NCBI GenBank assembly: GCA_041399065.1
Contig: JAWKTN010000002.1
Location: forward strand, 1 to 64,000
DNA from: JAGQPD01 sp020426865
Lineage (GTDB): Bacteria; Planctomycetota; Planctomycetia; Pirellulales; Pirellulaceae
Direction of reading: 5' to 3'
Length of the DNA stretch: 64,000 bases
A program made the translations under genes and the position numbers. How positions within the stretch are numbered: the stretch's first letter is position 1; every line of letters starts with the position of its first letter. The notes beneath the pieces are model-generated. The model was not told the DNA's origin. It did no database searches and saw only the letters and a list, made by a program, of their open reading frames with translations. Shown piece by piece: positions 55,092-64,000 of the stretch.

Positions 55092-55138
55092 CGGAACGTA
55101 CACCTGCCGCAGTCTGAGATATTGAAGAGGACCGAGTC

Positions 55139-56278
55139 ATGTCATTACCTGCCGCACACGACAAACCGTTGTTCACACCCGGGCCACTGACAACCAGTGC
55201 TACGATCAAGCAGGCCATGCTGCGAGACCTGGGATCGCGCGACGTCGAATTCATTGCCATCGTACGAGCCATTCGCAGCTCGCTGCTGGAGATTGCCGGA
55301 GTATCGACGATGGATGGTTACGAAGCCATCTTGATGCAGGGGAGCGGTACGTTCGGCATCGAATCGGTTTTGTCGTCGACGATTCCGCGCGACGGCAAAT
55401 TGCTGGTGATCGCCAATGGCGCGTATGGGGAACGCATCGCGAAGATGGCGGCGGTCCTGCAGATTCCGCATACGGTACTCCGTTGTGCGGAAGATACAGT
55501 CCCCGCACCCGATGAAGTACGTGATCAACTGGGCAACGATCCGCAGATAACGGACGTGGCAGTCGTCCATTGCGAGACCACGACCGGCATCATCAATCCA
55601 GTGACAGAAATCGGCTTTATCGCTGGCGGCATGGGCAAGCGCGTGATCGTCGATTCCATGAGTGGCTTTGGAGCGATTCCGTTGGACCTGCGTGCGGCAT
55701 CCGTCGACTACCTTATTTCGTCGGCCAACAAATGCCTGGAAGGAGTGCCCGGGTTTTCCTTCGTCGTCTGCCGACGCACATCTTTGGAAGCGTCCGACGG
55801 GAATGCCCGCTCATTGAGTCTAGACCTGCTTGCCCAGTGGCGCGGCCTGGAAACGAACGGACAATTCCGCTTTACCCCTCCAACCCACGCCATCTTGGCG
55901 TTCCATCAGGCATTGGTCGAACTGGCGCAGGAAGGGGGCATCGCGGCGCGCGCCCAACGCTACCAGCAAAATTACCGCTGCCTGGTCGATGGCATGGCGA
56001 AGTTGGGATTCGAGGAGTACCTTCCCCGCGACTTGCAGGGATATATCATCACGTCGTTCCGCTACCCAGAACATCCGCAATTTGATTTCGAACAATTTTA
56101 TAGCCTGCTGAATGAACGTGGCTTCGTAATCTATCCGGGAAAGGTCAGCAACGCCGACTGCTTCCGAATCGGCAATATCGGCCGGCTCTTTCCGAGCGAC
56201 GTCCGCGCGTTGCTCGGTGCGATCGCCGACAGCATCGCCGAAATGGGTGTCACCCTTCCTGTCACTTCGGCAAGATAA
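55139..56278 (+). CDS. phnW: 2-aminoethylphosphonate:pyruvate transaminase
   Basis: 379 residues, GAGGA upstream. A PLP enzyme of fold type I: LFTPGPLTTSATIKQAMLRD at the N-terminus, MQGSGTFGIESVLSS, HCETTTGIINPV, VDSMSGFGAIPLDL and SSANKCLEGVPGFSF with Lys198 binding PLP. It converts 2-aminoethylphosphonate and pyruvate to phosphonoacetaldehyde and alanine. With phnX it gives phosphorus and nitrogen from a common marine phosphonate. No phosphonate ABC transporter is in this window. Confidence 0.95.
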   Translation: MSLPAAHDKPLFTPGPLTTSATIKQAMLRDLGSRDVEFIAIVRAIRSSLLEIAGVSTMDGYEAILMQGSGTFGIESVLSSTIPRDGKLLVIANGAYGERIAKMAAVLQIPHTVLRCAEDTVPAPDEVRDQLGNDPQITDVAVVHCETTTGIINPVTEIGFIAGGMGKRVIVDSMSGFGAIPLDLRAASVDYLISSANKCLEGVPGFSFVVCRRTSLEASDGNARSLSLDLLAQWRGLETNGQFRFTPPTHAILAFHQALVELAQEGGIAARAQRYQQNYRCLVDGMAKLGFEEYLPRDLQGYIITSFRYPEHPQFDFEQFYSLLNERGFVIYPGKVSNADCFRIGNIGRLFPSDVRALLGAIADSIAEMGVTLPVTSAR

Positions 56279-56297
56279 TCAACTCCGAAAACGACTC

Positions 56298-56948
56298 ATG
56301 TCCTCGCTCCCCCCCCCGGATCACGAACACGACGAACGAGCTCTTGTCGAACGGGCAGTCGCGGGCGACCAGGTAGCCATCGGGGAACTGCTCTACCTCG
56401 CCAGCGACGACCTGACAAAGTTCATTGCATCGAAAATGCCCACGACAATCCAGAATGTCGTCGACCCGGACGATGTTTTGCAGGACACATTCAGCGCCGC
56501 ATGCCGTGATATCGCGAACTTTACCTGGCACAGCGACCACTCGTTCCGAGCCTGGCTGAAAGCCATCGCCGAACATCGGATCCAAGATGCCGCCCGAGCT
56601 TTGAATCGAAAAAAGCGTGGCGGAGATTTCCAGCGTGTTGAAACAACGCGTACTTCCGCCGCCGATTCCATGATGAATCTCCTCGATGTGCTGGTCACTG
56701 ACCAGAGCACACCGCTGCGTCGCGCATCGCGCAACGATGCTCTGCGGTGCATGCAGATCGCAATTGCCGAATTGCCCGAACAATACCAGGAAGCGATCCG
56801 GCTGCAGTTTCTCGAAGGCAAATCGCATCAGGAAATCAGCGAAATCATGCAGCGCACTCCGGCCGCAGTGCATGGACTGCTAAAACGTGCGAAACATTTG
56901 TTGCGAGAAAAACTCGGAAGAGCCTCCGCCTATCTTAGCTCACGCTAA
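56298..56948 (+). CDS. ECF-type RNA polymerase sigma factor
   Basis: 216 residues from the ATG at 56298. Region 2: VVDPDDVLQDTFSAACRDIAN, FRAWLKAIAEHRIQDAAR. Region 4: LPEQYQEAIRLQFLEGKSHQEI, then MQRTPAAVHGLLKRAKHLL. It lies 19 bases after phnW and about 80 before a kinase gene, repeating the sigma-kinase arrangement at 38.6 kb. The frame is open 27 codons further upstream. Confidence 0.9.
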   Translation: MSSLPPPDHEHDERALVERAVAGDQVAIGELLYLASDDLTKFIASKMPTTIQNVVDPDDVLQDTFSAACRDIANFTWHSDHSFRAWLKAIAEHRIQDAARALNRKKRGGDFQRVETTRTSAADSMMNLLDVLVTDQSTPLRRASRNDALRCMQIAIAELPEQYQEAIRLQFLEGKSHQEISEIMQRTPAAVHGLLKRAKHLLREKLGRASAYLSSR

Positions 56949-57029
56949 CACAAATCGTCCGTCAACACCCGTCGTTCGACGTACAGAAGCGGACCTGGGC
57001 CCCCCATGTTTATTTGTGGCAGTTCCGTT

Positions 57030-58211
57030 ATGAACACGAATAAGACGGATCGGATACGTAACCTCGTACGTCACTTCCTACAAGCCTGGAATCAGCACCC
57101 CACCGGAAATGGCGAAGCGGCGATCGAGGCGGCAATCGCCGAAAATCCGGACTTGATGCCCGAATTGGCCGTGGAACTGCGCAAGGCAAGATCCGTTTTT
57201 TCAGGGCAACAAAATGCTGCCATGTCTGAGCGGCGGTCGATGATGATCCGATGTCTTGAATGTGGCCGGCCGGCCGTCGATATCCGCCGCGTCGATGATC
57301 GTATCGTGGAGTGCGAGTCGTGCGGCGACCATTTTGATCTGGAGGAACTTCCCGATCGAGCGATGGACTCGTATCTTCCGCAAATCCATCACTACGCCAT
57401 CACGGCATTTCGCGGCATCGGAACCTTCGGCACCGTATGGAAAGCAATCGATCGCTCCCGCCACGACAACGTGGCAATGAAGCTACCCCGCAATCGGTCA
57501 CTAAACGCCGAGCAGCGAAGGCAATTTCTGCGCGAGGCCCGTGCCACACAATTGCTCGAACACCCCAATATCGCGAGTGTTCGCGAAGCCAGTGATGAAC
57601 CAGAGAATATCTACATTGTCAGCCAATTCGTTGATGGTGAAACGCTGACTCAGTTGCTGTTGCGGGAGACATTTACCTGGTCAGAAATCGCTTTGTTGAT
57701 GGAATCACTGGCCGGTGCGCTACACTACGCCCATCAACATGGCATCATTCATCGCGATTTGAAGCCATCCAATATCATCCTGGATGCCCAGCACAAGCCG
57801 CACATTGTCGATTTCGGCCTCGCCAAGCAATTTGACGCCGCCAGTACGCTGACAACTGCCGGGCAACCGCTGGGAACGATTCTATACATGTCCCCCGAGC
57901 AGGCCGCCGGGACCGCACATGCAGCGGATGCCCGATCGGATGTCTATTCGCTGGGAGTCGTCCTGTTCGAGTTGCTCACCGGCCGCGTACCATTTTCCGG
58001 TGATGTCGCCACGGTGCTGGACGACATCATCAACAACCGCCCACCCAGCCCCAGATCGATCCGCCGCGAAATCCCTCGACAACTGGAGAAAATCTGCCTA
58101 CGCTGCCTGGAAAAAGATGCCCGCCGCAGGTTTCCAACGGCCGCCGATTTCGCCACTTCCGTCGCAAAATTCCGCACATCGGGTGACGGCAGATGGCGAT
58201 GGCGTTTCTAG
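57030..58211 (+). CDS. Ser/Thr protein kinase with N-terminal zinc ribbon
   Basis: About 393 residues from the ATG at 57030 (57006 also possible). Residues about 70-105 form a zinc ribbon (CLECGRPAV, CESCGDHFDL). The kinase domain is complete: GIGTFGTVWKA, VAMKLPR, HRDLKPSNI, VDFGLA and YMSPEQAA. No membrane helix is seen, unlike the TPR kinase. It probably works with the upstream sigma factor. Confidence 0.9.
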   Translation: MNTNKTDRIRNLVRHFLQAWNQHPTGNGEAAIEAAIAENPDLMPELAVELRKARSVFSGQQNAAMSERRSMMIRCLECGRPAVDIRRVDDRIVECESCGDHFDLEELPDRAMDSYLPQIHHYAITAFRGIGTFGTVWKAIDRSRHDNVAMKLPRNRSLNAEQRRQFLREARATQLLEHPNIASVREASDEPENIYIVSQFVDGETLTQLLLRETFTWSEIALLMESLAGALHYAHQHGIIHRDLKPSNIILDAQHKPHIVDFGLAKQFDAASTLTTAGQPLGTILYMSPEQAAGTAHAADARSDVYSLGVVLFELLTGRVPFSGDVATVLDDIINNRPPSPRSIRREIPRQLEKICLRCLEKDARRRFPTAADFATSVAKFRTSGDGRWRWRF

Positions 58212-58326
58212 TCGCCGTTCACAAAAAAAAGATTGTACGCCAACTTTCGTACCTGTTACGATGGACGGAAGGTCTCCATTGTCTTCCAAGTCCATTATTC
58301 CGAGCAATTGCATTACCGGGTGCTCG

Positions 58327-59460
58327 ATGGCTGATCGTCCGAACGATTCAAAGTACCGGCAGCGTCGACACGATTCGGCGTGGCGATGCGCGCTTTGCCT
58401 ATCAACAACCTTGTTGCTGATCGGCACAACGACATCGGCATCGCGTGCCGCACACTTCTGGCTGTCGGCGATCGGTGACCCAGCCACCGGTTCGGTCGTC
58501 GGCGAAGTCCCATCGCTTCAGGCGAGCCTGGAGCAAACCAGCGGGACGTTATACGTATGGGGCCGCCCTACCCCAGACGAATCGGACGACTTCAAGACGC
58601 TGACTGCCTTTTCGTTGAATCTGGCCTCGTCAAATCCAGGCGTCATTGCCTGGCAAGACGTACGGGTTGTCAATGACGAGTTCATCGATCCCATGACGCA
58701 GATGGGTACAGACCAATATCGCTTCCAGGATGTCAACGACAGTTCCATACCAGCGGAATCGGGCGGAGTAACCGTAACGGCCGACCGCATCGATCGCATC
58801 CAGGGCTTCCGCATCCACACCGCGACAAATAGTGGACAGATATATACTGGCCTAGGGCCGGACCGGGAGCGGGACGCGAACTTCTTCCAGGCGGGGCCGG
58901 AGACGGAAGCGTGGCTGATCGCCACCGTCGTATACGATATCCTGGGCCAAGGGATGACGGACGTGTACTTGGAGATTGGAGCTAACGGAGTGTCACACGC
59001 CGGAGAAGCACCGACGGAAACCTGGGTCACTTTCGGGAACCTCGACGACTCGCCGCTCAACGCCGGCCCGGATAGTCTCGGTGGTGAGCGTGGCCAGTGG
59101 AGCGAAACCGCGGACGCGACGATTGTCGTGAGTGCCACGATCGCGGGCGACTACAACCACAATGGCGTTGTCGATGCTGCCGACTACACGGTTTGGAAAG
59201 ACAGCTTTGGTTCGATGTCACAACTGGATGCCGATGGCAGTGGCAATGGCACGGTGGATGCCGCAGACTACACGATTTGGAAGGACAATTTCGGCAATAC
59301 TGCTTTGTATTCGGCTGCGCACGCTGTACCAGAACCGAACTCACAGGCAACGCTGTTAGCGCTCCTAATCTCCGTGACGATCGCTCGACCGCGTTGCCGA
59401 CGCCGGGATTCTGTGTGTAACGATGCCCATCGTCCGCGACGCCGGACCAAATGGTTGTGA
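58327..59460 (+). CDS. Dockerin-like/PEP-CTERM exported protein
   Basis: 377 residues from the ATG at 58327; the frame overlaps the kinase end and is open back to 57919. A signal segment (ALCLSTTLLLIGTTTSA) is followed by a beta-rich body, then two EF-hand-like dockerin repeats (GDYNHNGVVDAADYTVWKD and GNGTVDAADYTIWKD) and a C-terminal VPEPNSQATLLALLISVTIA with an Arg-rich end. Calcium-binding dockerin repeats and exosortase signals often occur together in planctomycetes. Body function unknown. Confidence 0.8.
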   Translation: MADRPNDSKYRQRRHDSAWRCALCLSTTLLLIGTTTSASRAAHFWLSAIGDPATGSVVGEVPSLQASLEQTSGTLYVWGRPTPDESDDFKTLTAFSLNLASSNPGVIAWQDVRVVNDEFIDPMTQMGTDQYRFQDVNDSSIPAESGGVTVTADRIDRIQGFRIHTATNSGQIYTGLGPDRERDANFFQAGPETEAWLIATVVYDILGQGMTDVYLEIGANGVSHAGEAPTETWVTFGNLDDSPLNAGPDSLGGERGQWSETADATIVVSATIAGDYNHNGVVDAADYTVWKDSFGSMSQLDADGSGNGTVDAADYTIWKDNFGNTALYSAAHAVPEPNSQATLLALLISVTIARPRCRRRDSVCNDAHRPRRRTKWL

Positions 59461-59649
59461 TATTTGTCGGTATTTGCGCTCAGCATATTGCCGGTTGTCG
59501 CTAACTAGATAGGGAAGGTTCCGGAAAGGTCGGGGGGGGGATCCGGGGGGCCCAGTGACCGAATTCTTCGCGTTTTGGCGATCTTCCTAGTTCGCAGAAG
59601 GCACAATATTGTTTGAGTTCGATTCGAAGGGTGACCAGGTACCAGCGTC

Positions 59650-62310
59650 ATGATTGCACTGCATGATCAAAAAAGTCGCCACGTGAGCCTGCTCGTGCTT
59701 GGGATGCTGTCGGCCCTCATCTGCCCACGGATTGCCGGCGCACAGTCGACACAATGGCAAGCGACTCAATCCAATCTATGGATCGAGCCGATGAATTGGA
59801 CGGCGGGAGTCCCTCATCTTGGAATAGACGCGCAGTTAGGAAACGATGGCATTGCGACTGCAAGTCTGAGCTTGGGCAATGCGATTGCCGCCCGATCGTT
59901 GCAAGTCGGTTGGCGAACCGGATTTGTCGCAACGCCGTTGGCTGGAAACGGCGACCTCTCGGTGCGAGGTGGCGGGCTTGTAATCGCGGACTACCTTGAC
60001 ATCGGATTTGTGGATGGGGCGGGTTCGGTGGCGGGCGACGTCGCGATCGAGAGTGTTCGAGGCAATCTCGGGTACTTGGACGTTGGTGGCAATCTCGGCA
60101 TCGGCACGGCAACGGCCGCCGATGGCAGAGAATCAGCCGAAGCGACTGGTTCGCTCATCGTCGAAGGCGACGTGCGTGCCAACGGCAACGGTCCACAAAA
60201 TCTAACCATCGGCTACGCGGCGGACGGTCCTGCCAGTGCCGTGGGTGGCGCCTGGGTTGAAGGTACACTCAATGGTTTCCGATCGATCAACGTCGGTTGG
60301 AATGAATCCGGCAATGCGGCTGAAGGCTCGCTTACGGTTCTCGATGGCCTGACCGGTACGGGTGGTGCGAACGGTCGCTCGTCGGTCTTTCGAGTTGGGG
60401 TGAATGATTCGCCCACCGGAGGTGCCATCGGTTCGGCGATCGTCAGCGGCGACCTCCTGGGCTTTGACAGCGTAATGATTGGTCAACAGAATGCCAAGTC
60501 AAGCACGGCGGCATCGGCCAATGCGCAGCTTCGTCTAAGCAACGGAATACTATCTACCACAAACATGATAGTTGGTGGAGGACTTGGCGGCACTGGCCAT
60601 GGCGAGGTCGTCTTAGATGGTGGCGATGTTCGCGTCCAGGACACGTTGCATGTTGCCGAGGGGGGCGTCATATCCGGGACTGGGGAGTTTGTGGGCAACA
60701 TCCTCAACGAGGGCGAACTCGCTCCGGGAAATGCCTCGTCGCAGCCGGTGACGCAGTGGAAGCTTACTGGCGATTACACTCAAGGGGATACGGGAGTCCT
60801 GACGCTAGATTTACTGAATGCTACAACGAACTCGTACGATTCGCTGGACATCAGCGGTGCTGCCAATCTTGGCGGGACGCTCAAGATCATGACACCCGAA
60901 GGTTTTTCGATCGAACGTGGTGAGACGATCTCGTTGATCCAGGCAACGAAAGGGATTAGTGGTTCATTCAAAACGATCGTGATGGATCCGGTCGATGGAC
61001 TCGTCCCCCAATTGGGCTTTGCCAGCAATGAGGTATTTCACGTTTCCTTTTCGTCTCAGTTGGGCGATATGAATGATGTCGTGGGGATTGACGAGGGAGA
61101 TATTGCAGCGTTTGCTCTGGCATTACGTGACCCTGACCTTTATTTCGACACCTATTTTCGCGAGGCTAAGGAAGCTGGCGACATGTTCAATCACGCGGGC
61201 AATTCGGGCGTGCTAGCGCATTGTACGACGGAAAACGTCTGTCGCGACGGCAGTTTTGATTTCGGTGATATCGAAGAATTCGTGAATATTCTGGAGCAAT
61301 GGGATTTGGCGAACACGGCCGCGGCGCAATATCCAAATATTTTCGCCGCCTACGTGGCGGTACCGGAACCGAATGGCTTGTTTGTTTCCGGTCTACTGGG
61401 GGGCTGCATGATGTTGCGACGTTCCCGACGTGGTTTTCGTGTCCTGCCACGACTACCACGTGGGTTTACGCTCATTGAGTTGCTAGTAGTGATCACAATC
61501 ATTGGCATTCTATTGGCGTTGCTCTTGCCGGCCGTGCAAGCAGTGCGAGAAGCGGCCAGGCGAACGGAATGTGCCAACCGTTTACGGCAATTGGGCTTGG
61601 CGAGTATTGAATATCACGACAGCCACGGCGAGTTACCACCGGGCGGAAATTTTACCAATGTCGACAAGAACTGGAGTTTGGGGTGGCAAGCATATTTACT
61701 GCCCAATCTCGAGCAACAGTCACTTTACGACTATCTGCAGACCGATTGGGAGCACGCGGCCGATGGCGGAGCCGGCTTTACGCTGGTACCGGACTTTATT
61801 TGTCCGAGCGACCAGGGATCTCAGATCGGCGACCCGATGGTGACAAAGGACACACATTACGTGGGCGTTGCTGGATCGGGAATGACGGGCGACATTAAGG
61901 ATTTAGAAGACAAAGTGTGCGGCGACTATTTTCGTGACGGTCTGTTCTATCCGGACAGCCATACACGATTTCGTGAAATCACCGACGGCACCTCCAAGAC
62001 ACTGATGATTGGCGAGCGGGTATACCAATTGCAGACGTGGACTTATGGCGTCTTTTGGCGCAATAGTCGCGACGCATTGGTTTGCATTTCGTCGGCCCGC
62101 AATGTTCGCTATCCGATCAATGCTCGGCTCGACGACAGCACAGAAAAGCTCCCCCGCAATGACCACTACTTTGGCAGCCGCCACTGGGGTGGAGCGCAAT
62201 TCGTATTGGCCGACAATAGTGTCCACTTCCTCCGAGACGACATCGATTTTTCGACCTTCGCACGCCTCGCCGCTCGTAACGATGGGCAAGTCTTTGAATG
62301 GACTCCGTAG
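59650..62310 (+). CDS. PEP-CTERM protein fused in frame to a DUF1559 pseudopilin
   Basis: An 886-residue open frame. Residues 1-565: signal peptide (LLVLGMLSALICPRIAGA) and a long beta-rich, autotransporter-like stretch with Gly-rich repeats. Residues about 568-590: PEP-CTERM signal (VAVPEPNGLFVSGLLGGC). Residues about 604-630: a type II prepilin leader (RGFTLIELLVVITIIGILLAL), followed by the DUF1559 domain (AVREAARRTECANRLRQLGL, ...GERVYQLQTW, RHWGGAQFVLADNSVHFL). No stop separates them. ATGATG at about 61,408 after GGGGGG could start the pilin separately. Confidence 0.7.
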   Translation: MIALHDQKSRHVSLLVLGMLSALICPRIAGAQSTQWQATQSNLWIEPMNWTAGVPHLGIDAQLGNDGIATASLSLGNAIAARSLQVGWRTGFVATPLAGNGDLSVRGGGLVIADYLDIGFVDGAGSVAGDVAIESVRGNLGYLDVGGNLGIGTATAADGRESAEATGSLIVEGDVRANGNGPQNLTIGYAADGPASAVGGAWVEGTLNGFRSINVGWNESGNAAEGSLTVLDGLTGTGGANGRSSVFRVGVNDSPTGGAIGSAIVSGDLLGFDSVMIGQQNAKSSTAASANAQLRLSNGILSTTNMIVGGGLGGTGHGEVVLDGGDVRVQDTLHVAEGGVISGTGEFVGNILNEGELAPGNASSQPVTQWKLTGDYTQGDTGVLTLDLLNATTNSYDSLDISGAANLGGTLKIMTPEGFSIERGETISLIQATKGISGSFKTIVMDPVDGLVPQLGFASNEVFHVSFSSQLGDMNDVVGIDEGDIAAFALALRDPDLYFDTYFREAKEAGDMFNHAGNSGVLAHCTTENVCRDGSFDFGDIEEFVNILEQWDLANTAAAQYPNIFAAYVAVPEPNGLFVSGLLGGCMMLRRSRRGFRVLPRLPRGFTLIELLVVITIIGILLALLLPAVQAVREAARRTECANRLRQLGLASIEYHDSHGELPPGGNFTNVDKNWSLGWQAYLLPNLEQQSLYDYLQTDWEHAADGGAGFTLVPDFICPSDQGSQIGDPMVTKDTHYVGVAGSGMTGDIKDLEDKVCGDYFRDGLFYPDSHTRFREITDGTSKTLMIGERVYQLQTWTYGVFWRNSRDALVCISSARNVRYPINARLDDSTEKLPRNDHYFGSRHWGGAQFVLADNSVHFLRDDIDFSTFARLAARNDGQVFEWTP

Positions 62311-62414
62311 AGTTTGCCGGTAACGGAACGCGAGTACGATCGTGGCTGGCGTGCGGTACCAGAACAACTTGACGCGGAGAGGTCGAGCTACGACCTGCGA
62401 AAAAGCAGTTCGGC

Positions 62415-64000
62415 TCAATCCTCCGGAGCGACAACGAGTGGCCACTGGCCGGCCAGTTCGCAGACGCACTGGTACATCGAAATCGCCTGGTTTGGCCACT
62501 GGATACGATCAAATTCTTCGCTCCAATCTGCCCCGGAGATCAGTTGCGACTCGATCGCGACAATTTCCGCGAAAAGCCGTACGTATTGGTGAAGCAATCG
62601 AACCTCATCGACATTCGGCGGATCAACGCTCCCCCACGTGATGGGGCTGTCAGCGGCTGTCCGCCGCAGTGATAGGGCCTGGCACTGATGATTGATCGCG
62701 TCAATGCAAACGGCCACGGCGGCGCGACGCGTGCTTCGATCACGGCGTGAATCGTCCAGTAACAGCCGCGAATGTTGGTACTCGCACGCTGCCAGTATCC
62801 CGTATGCTTGTGCCGGGGCTGGCGATTTTTTGATGATCTGTTCAGCGCGGGCCAACATCTCTCGACTACCGCGACGAATATCGTCATCCACCGCATCCGT
62901 CGCCAGGGCATCGCGTGTCGCCGTCCAAAGCTCCTGCACGGCTTTGATTTCATCCATTTCGACTGCGTCTTCTCCACGATCCAAAAGCAAACCATCGGGA
63001 GTCACGACGACCCGCGCCGTTTCATCGGAAAGCGTGCTTCCCTCTTGAAGGGAAAGCTGGCCGGCCGCATTTTTCAGCGACGCGAGGCTGCCCGTATTCA
63101 TTGCGTCGTCCAAATAGAGGTTGGCCAGCATGCGTTGCGCGATGGCTAAGACCGATTGACCGTGGTCATCTTGGCGATCAGCATGTTCGCCAGCCTTGGC
63201 GAGTTCAAGAACCTCTCGTAGGACCCGTTCCGCCGCCTGCCGATTGTTTGCCGCCTGTTGCAGGTCACCAACCTTCGACTGTGCCTGGGACAGCAAGGTA
63301 AGGCATGATGCCCGAGATAATTGCAGGTAGGCAGCATGGGTGCGACCATTTCGTGAACGCTCAATCGATGTTTCCAGCCGCACGCACAAATCGGCCCACA
63401 ACCCCGCGGCTGCCTCCCAGTCTTGGCTCTCCGTCTTGACGACCGCCCAAGTAGCGATGAACCATATGTCGTCATTCCACGCTTTTTCATCAGGTACCAA
63501 GACGTGATCTTTGAAAGCCATATTAACGTCACTACAACGATGGTCCAGTGACGCCCACAGCTGCTGTCGGACATTACGCGTATGGGGTTGTTGCTGATGC
63601 AAAAGCCACGACGACAAGCTGTGTGCGTATCGGTTGAGTGCATCGATCTTGGCGAAGGCAACAGCCAAGGCCACGACAGCAACGATCGCTACACTGGCCA
63701 CCTGGTGGCGGAAGCACCACAGCCAGGCCCGACGAAGAACGTGCGGCCGGCGAGCTACGATTGGTTTTCCATCGAGGAATCGCTGGAGATCTTCGGCCAA
63801 ATGCGAGGCAGTGGGATAGCGTCGCCCCGGCGTTTTCTCCAAACACTTCAAACATATCGTCTCCAGATCACGCGGTATTGCCGGACGCGTTCTGCGGGGA
63901 GCGATGGGGTCCTTATGCAGCACCAATTGGATCGTAGCGACCGGGCTGAACGATTGAAACGGCGCTTTGCCAGTGAGCATGCTATAGAGAATCCCGCCCA
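62415..64000 (-). CDS. Ser/Thr protein kinase, 3' part (runs off the window)
   Basis: The visible part is about 528 residues and lacks the N-terminal lobe. It begins in kinase subdomain IX (GGILYSMLTGKAPFQSF) and continues through DLETICLKCLEKTPGRRYPTA, as in planctomycete kinases. A membrane helix follows (VASVAIVAVVALAVAFAKI), then a helical extracytoplasmic region with repeats of TPR-like type. Convergent with the PEP-CTERM/pilin gene, 104 bases apart. Confidence 0.85.
   Translation of the reverse strand, partial: GGILYSMLTGKAPFQSFSPVATIQLVLHKDPIAPRRTRPAIPRDLETICLKCLEKTPGRRYPTASHLAEDLQRFLDGKPIVARRPHVLRRAWLWCFRHQVASVAIVAVVALAVAFAKIDALNRYAHSLSSWLLHQQQPHTRNVRQQLWASLDHRCSDVNMAFKDHVLVPDEKAWNDDIWFIATWAVVKTESQDWEAAAGLWADLCVRLETSIERSRNGRTHAAYLQLSRASCLTLLSQAQSKVGDLQQAANNRQAAERVLREVLELAKAGEHADRQDDHGQSVLAIAQRMLANLYLDDAMNTGSLASLKNAAGQLSLQEGSTLSDETARVVVTPDGLLLDRGEDAVEMDEIKAVQELWTATRDALATDAVDDDIRRGSREMLARAEQIIKKSPAPAQAYGILAACEYQHSRLLLDDSRRDRSTRRAAVAVCIDAINHQCQALSLRRTAADSPITWGSVDPPNVDEVRLLHQYVRLFAEIVAIESQLISGADWSEEFDRIQWPNQAISMYQCVCELAGQWPLVVAPED

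Overview
The window looks like a chromosome segment of a planctomycete, most likely a Pirellulales relative (Rhodopirellula/Blastopirellula type). The evidence is several PEP-CTERM exosortase substrates, dockerin-like GDYNHNGxVDAADYTVWKD segments, a type II pseudopilin of the DUF1559 family, Hanks-type kinases paired with ECF sigma factors, a giant RTX protein with the planctomycete N-terminal motif (HLDSRTLLAA), and integrases with the repetitive planctomycete tail. No database could be searched; family names rest on motifs read by eye.

Left half (1-27,000): a mosaic of horizontally acquired DNA. It opens with a plasmid/ICE-like block: a DNA methyltransferase, a DUF4041/GIY-YIG protein, a VapBC pair followed by a WGR gene, a Phd/RelE pair and a serine recombinase. 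Large secreted proteins of unknown function follow (6.2-11 kb). Then comes a co-directional group of an ankyrin membrane protein, a Tat-exported protein, a protein carrying only the serine half of a trypsin-like fold, and a TIR-like nucleotide-binding protein (11.7-17 kb). From 17 to 27 kb there is a graveyard of mobile DNA: two 96-bp direct repeats made of the 3' half of a tRNA-Asp-like gene plus its terminator, an internally deleted tyrosine integrase, an intact IS630 element and a rearranged fragment of the same IS that truncates an Abi gene, a toxin broken by a frameshift beside an intact XRE antitoxin, HicAB, an ADP-ribosyltransferase fragment, PEP-CTERM genes, and several genes broken by stops, frameshifts or small duplications.

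Right half (27,200-64,000): mostly stable chromosome. A minus-strand five-gene cluster encodes an exported FN3-like protein, a sodium/solute symporter, a 40-residue membrane peptide, an aspartate carbamoyltransferase and an asparagine synthetase. A 1,848-residue RTX protein lies divergent from an ECF sigma factor plus TPR kinase pair. Next are a Tat-exported oxidoreductase, two small heat-shock proteins, a flavoprotein, a hydroxypyruvate-isomerase-like protein, a c-di-GMP pair (EAL, then GGDEF), an amino-acid permease and the 2-aminoethylphosphonate degradation pair phnX-phnW. The end holds a second ECF sigma/kinase pair, a dockerin/PEP-CTERM protein, an in-frame PEP-CTERM to pseudopilin fusion, and the 3' part of a third kinase.

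Most notable observations: the serial tRNA-Asp half-gene scars, the triplicated gene junction at 23.7-24.0 kb, the PEP-CTERM/pseudopilin fusion, the TIR-like gene with an unrecognised C-terminal domain beside three unknown genes, and the transporter/carbamoyltransferase/asparagine synthetase operon.
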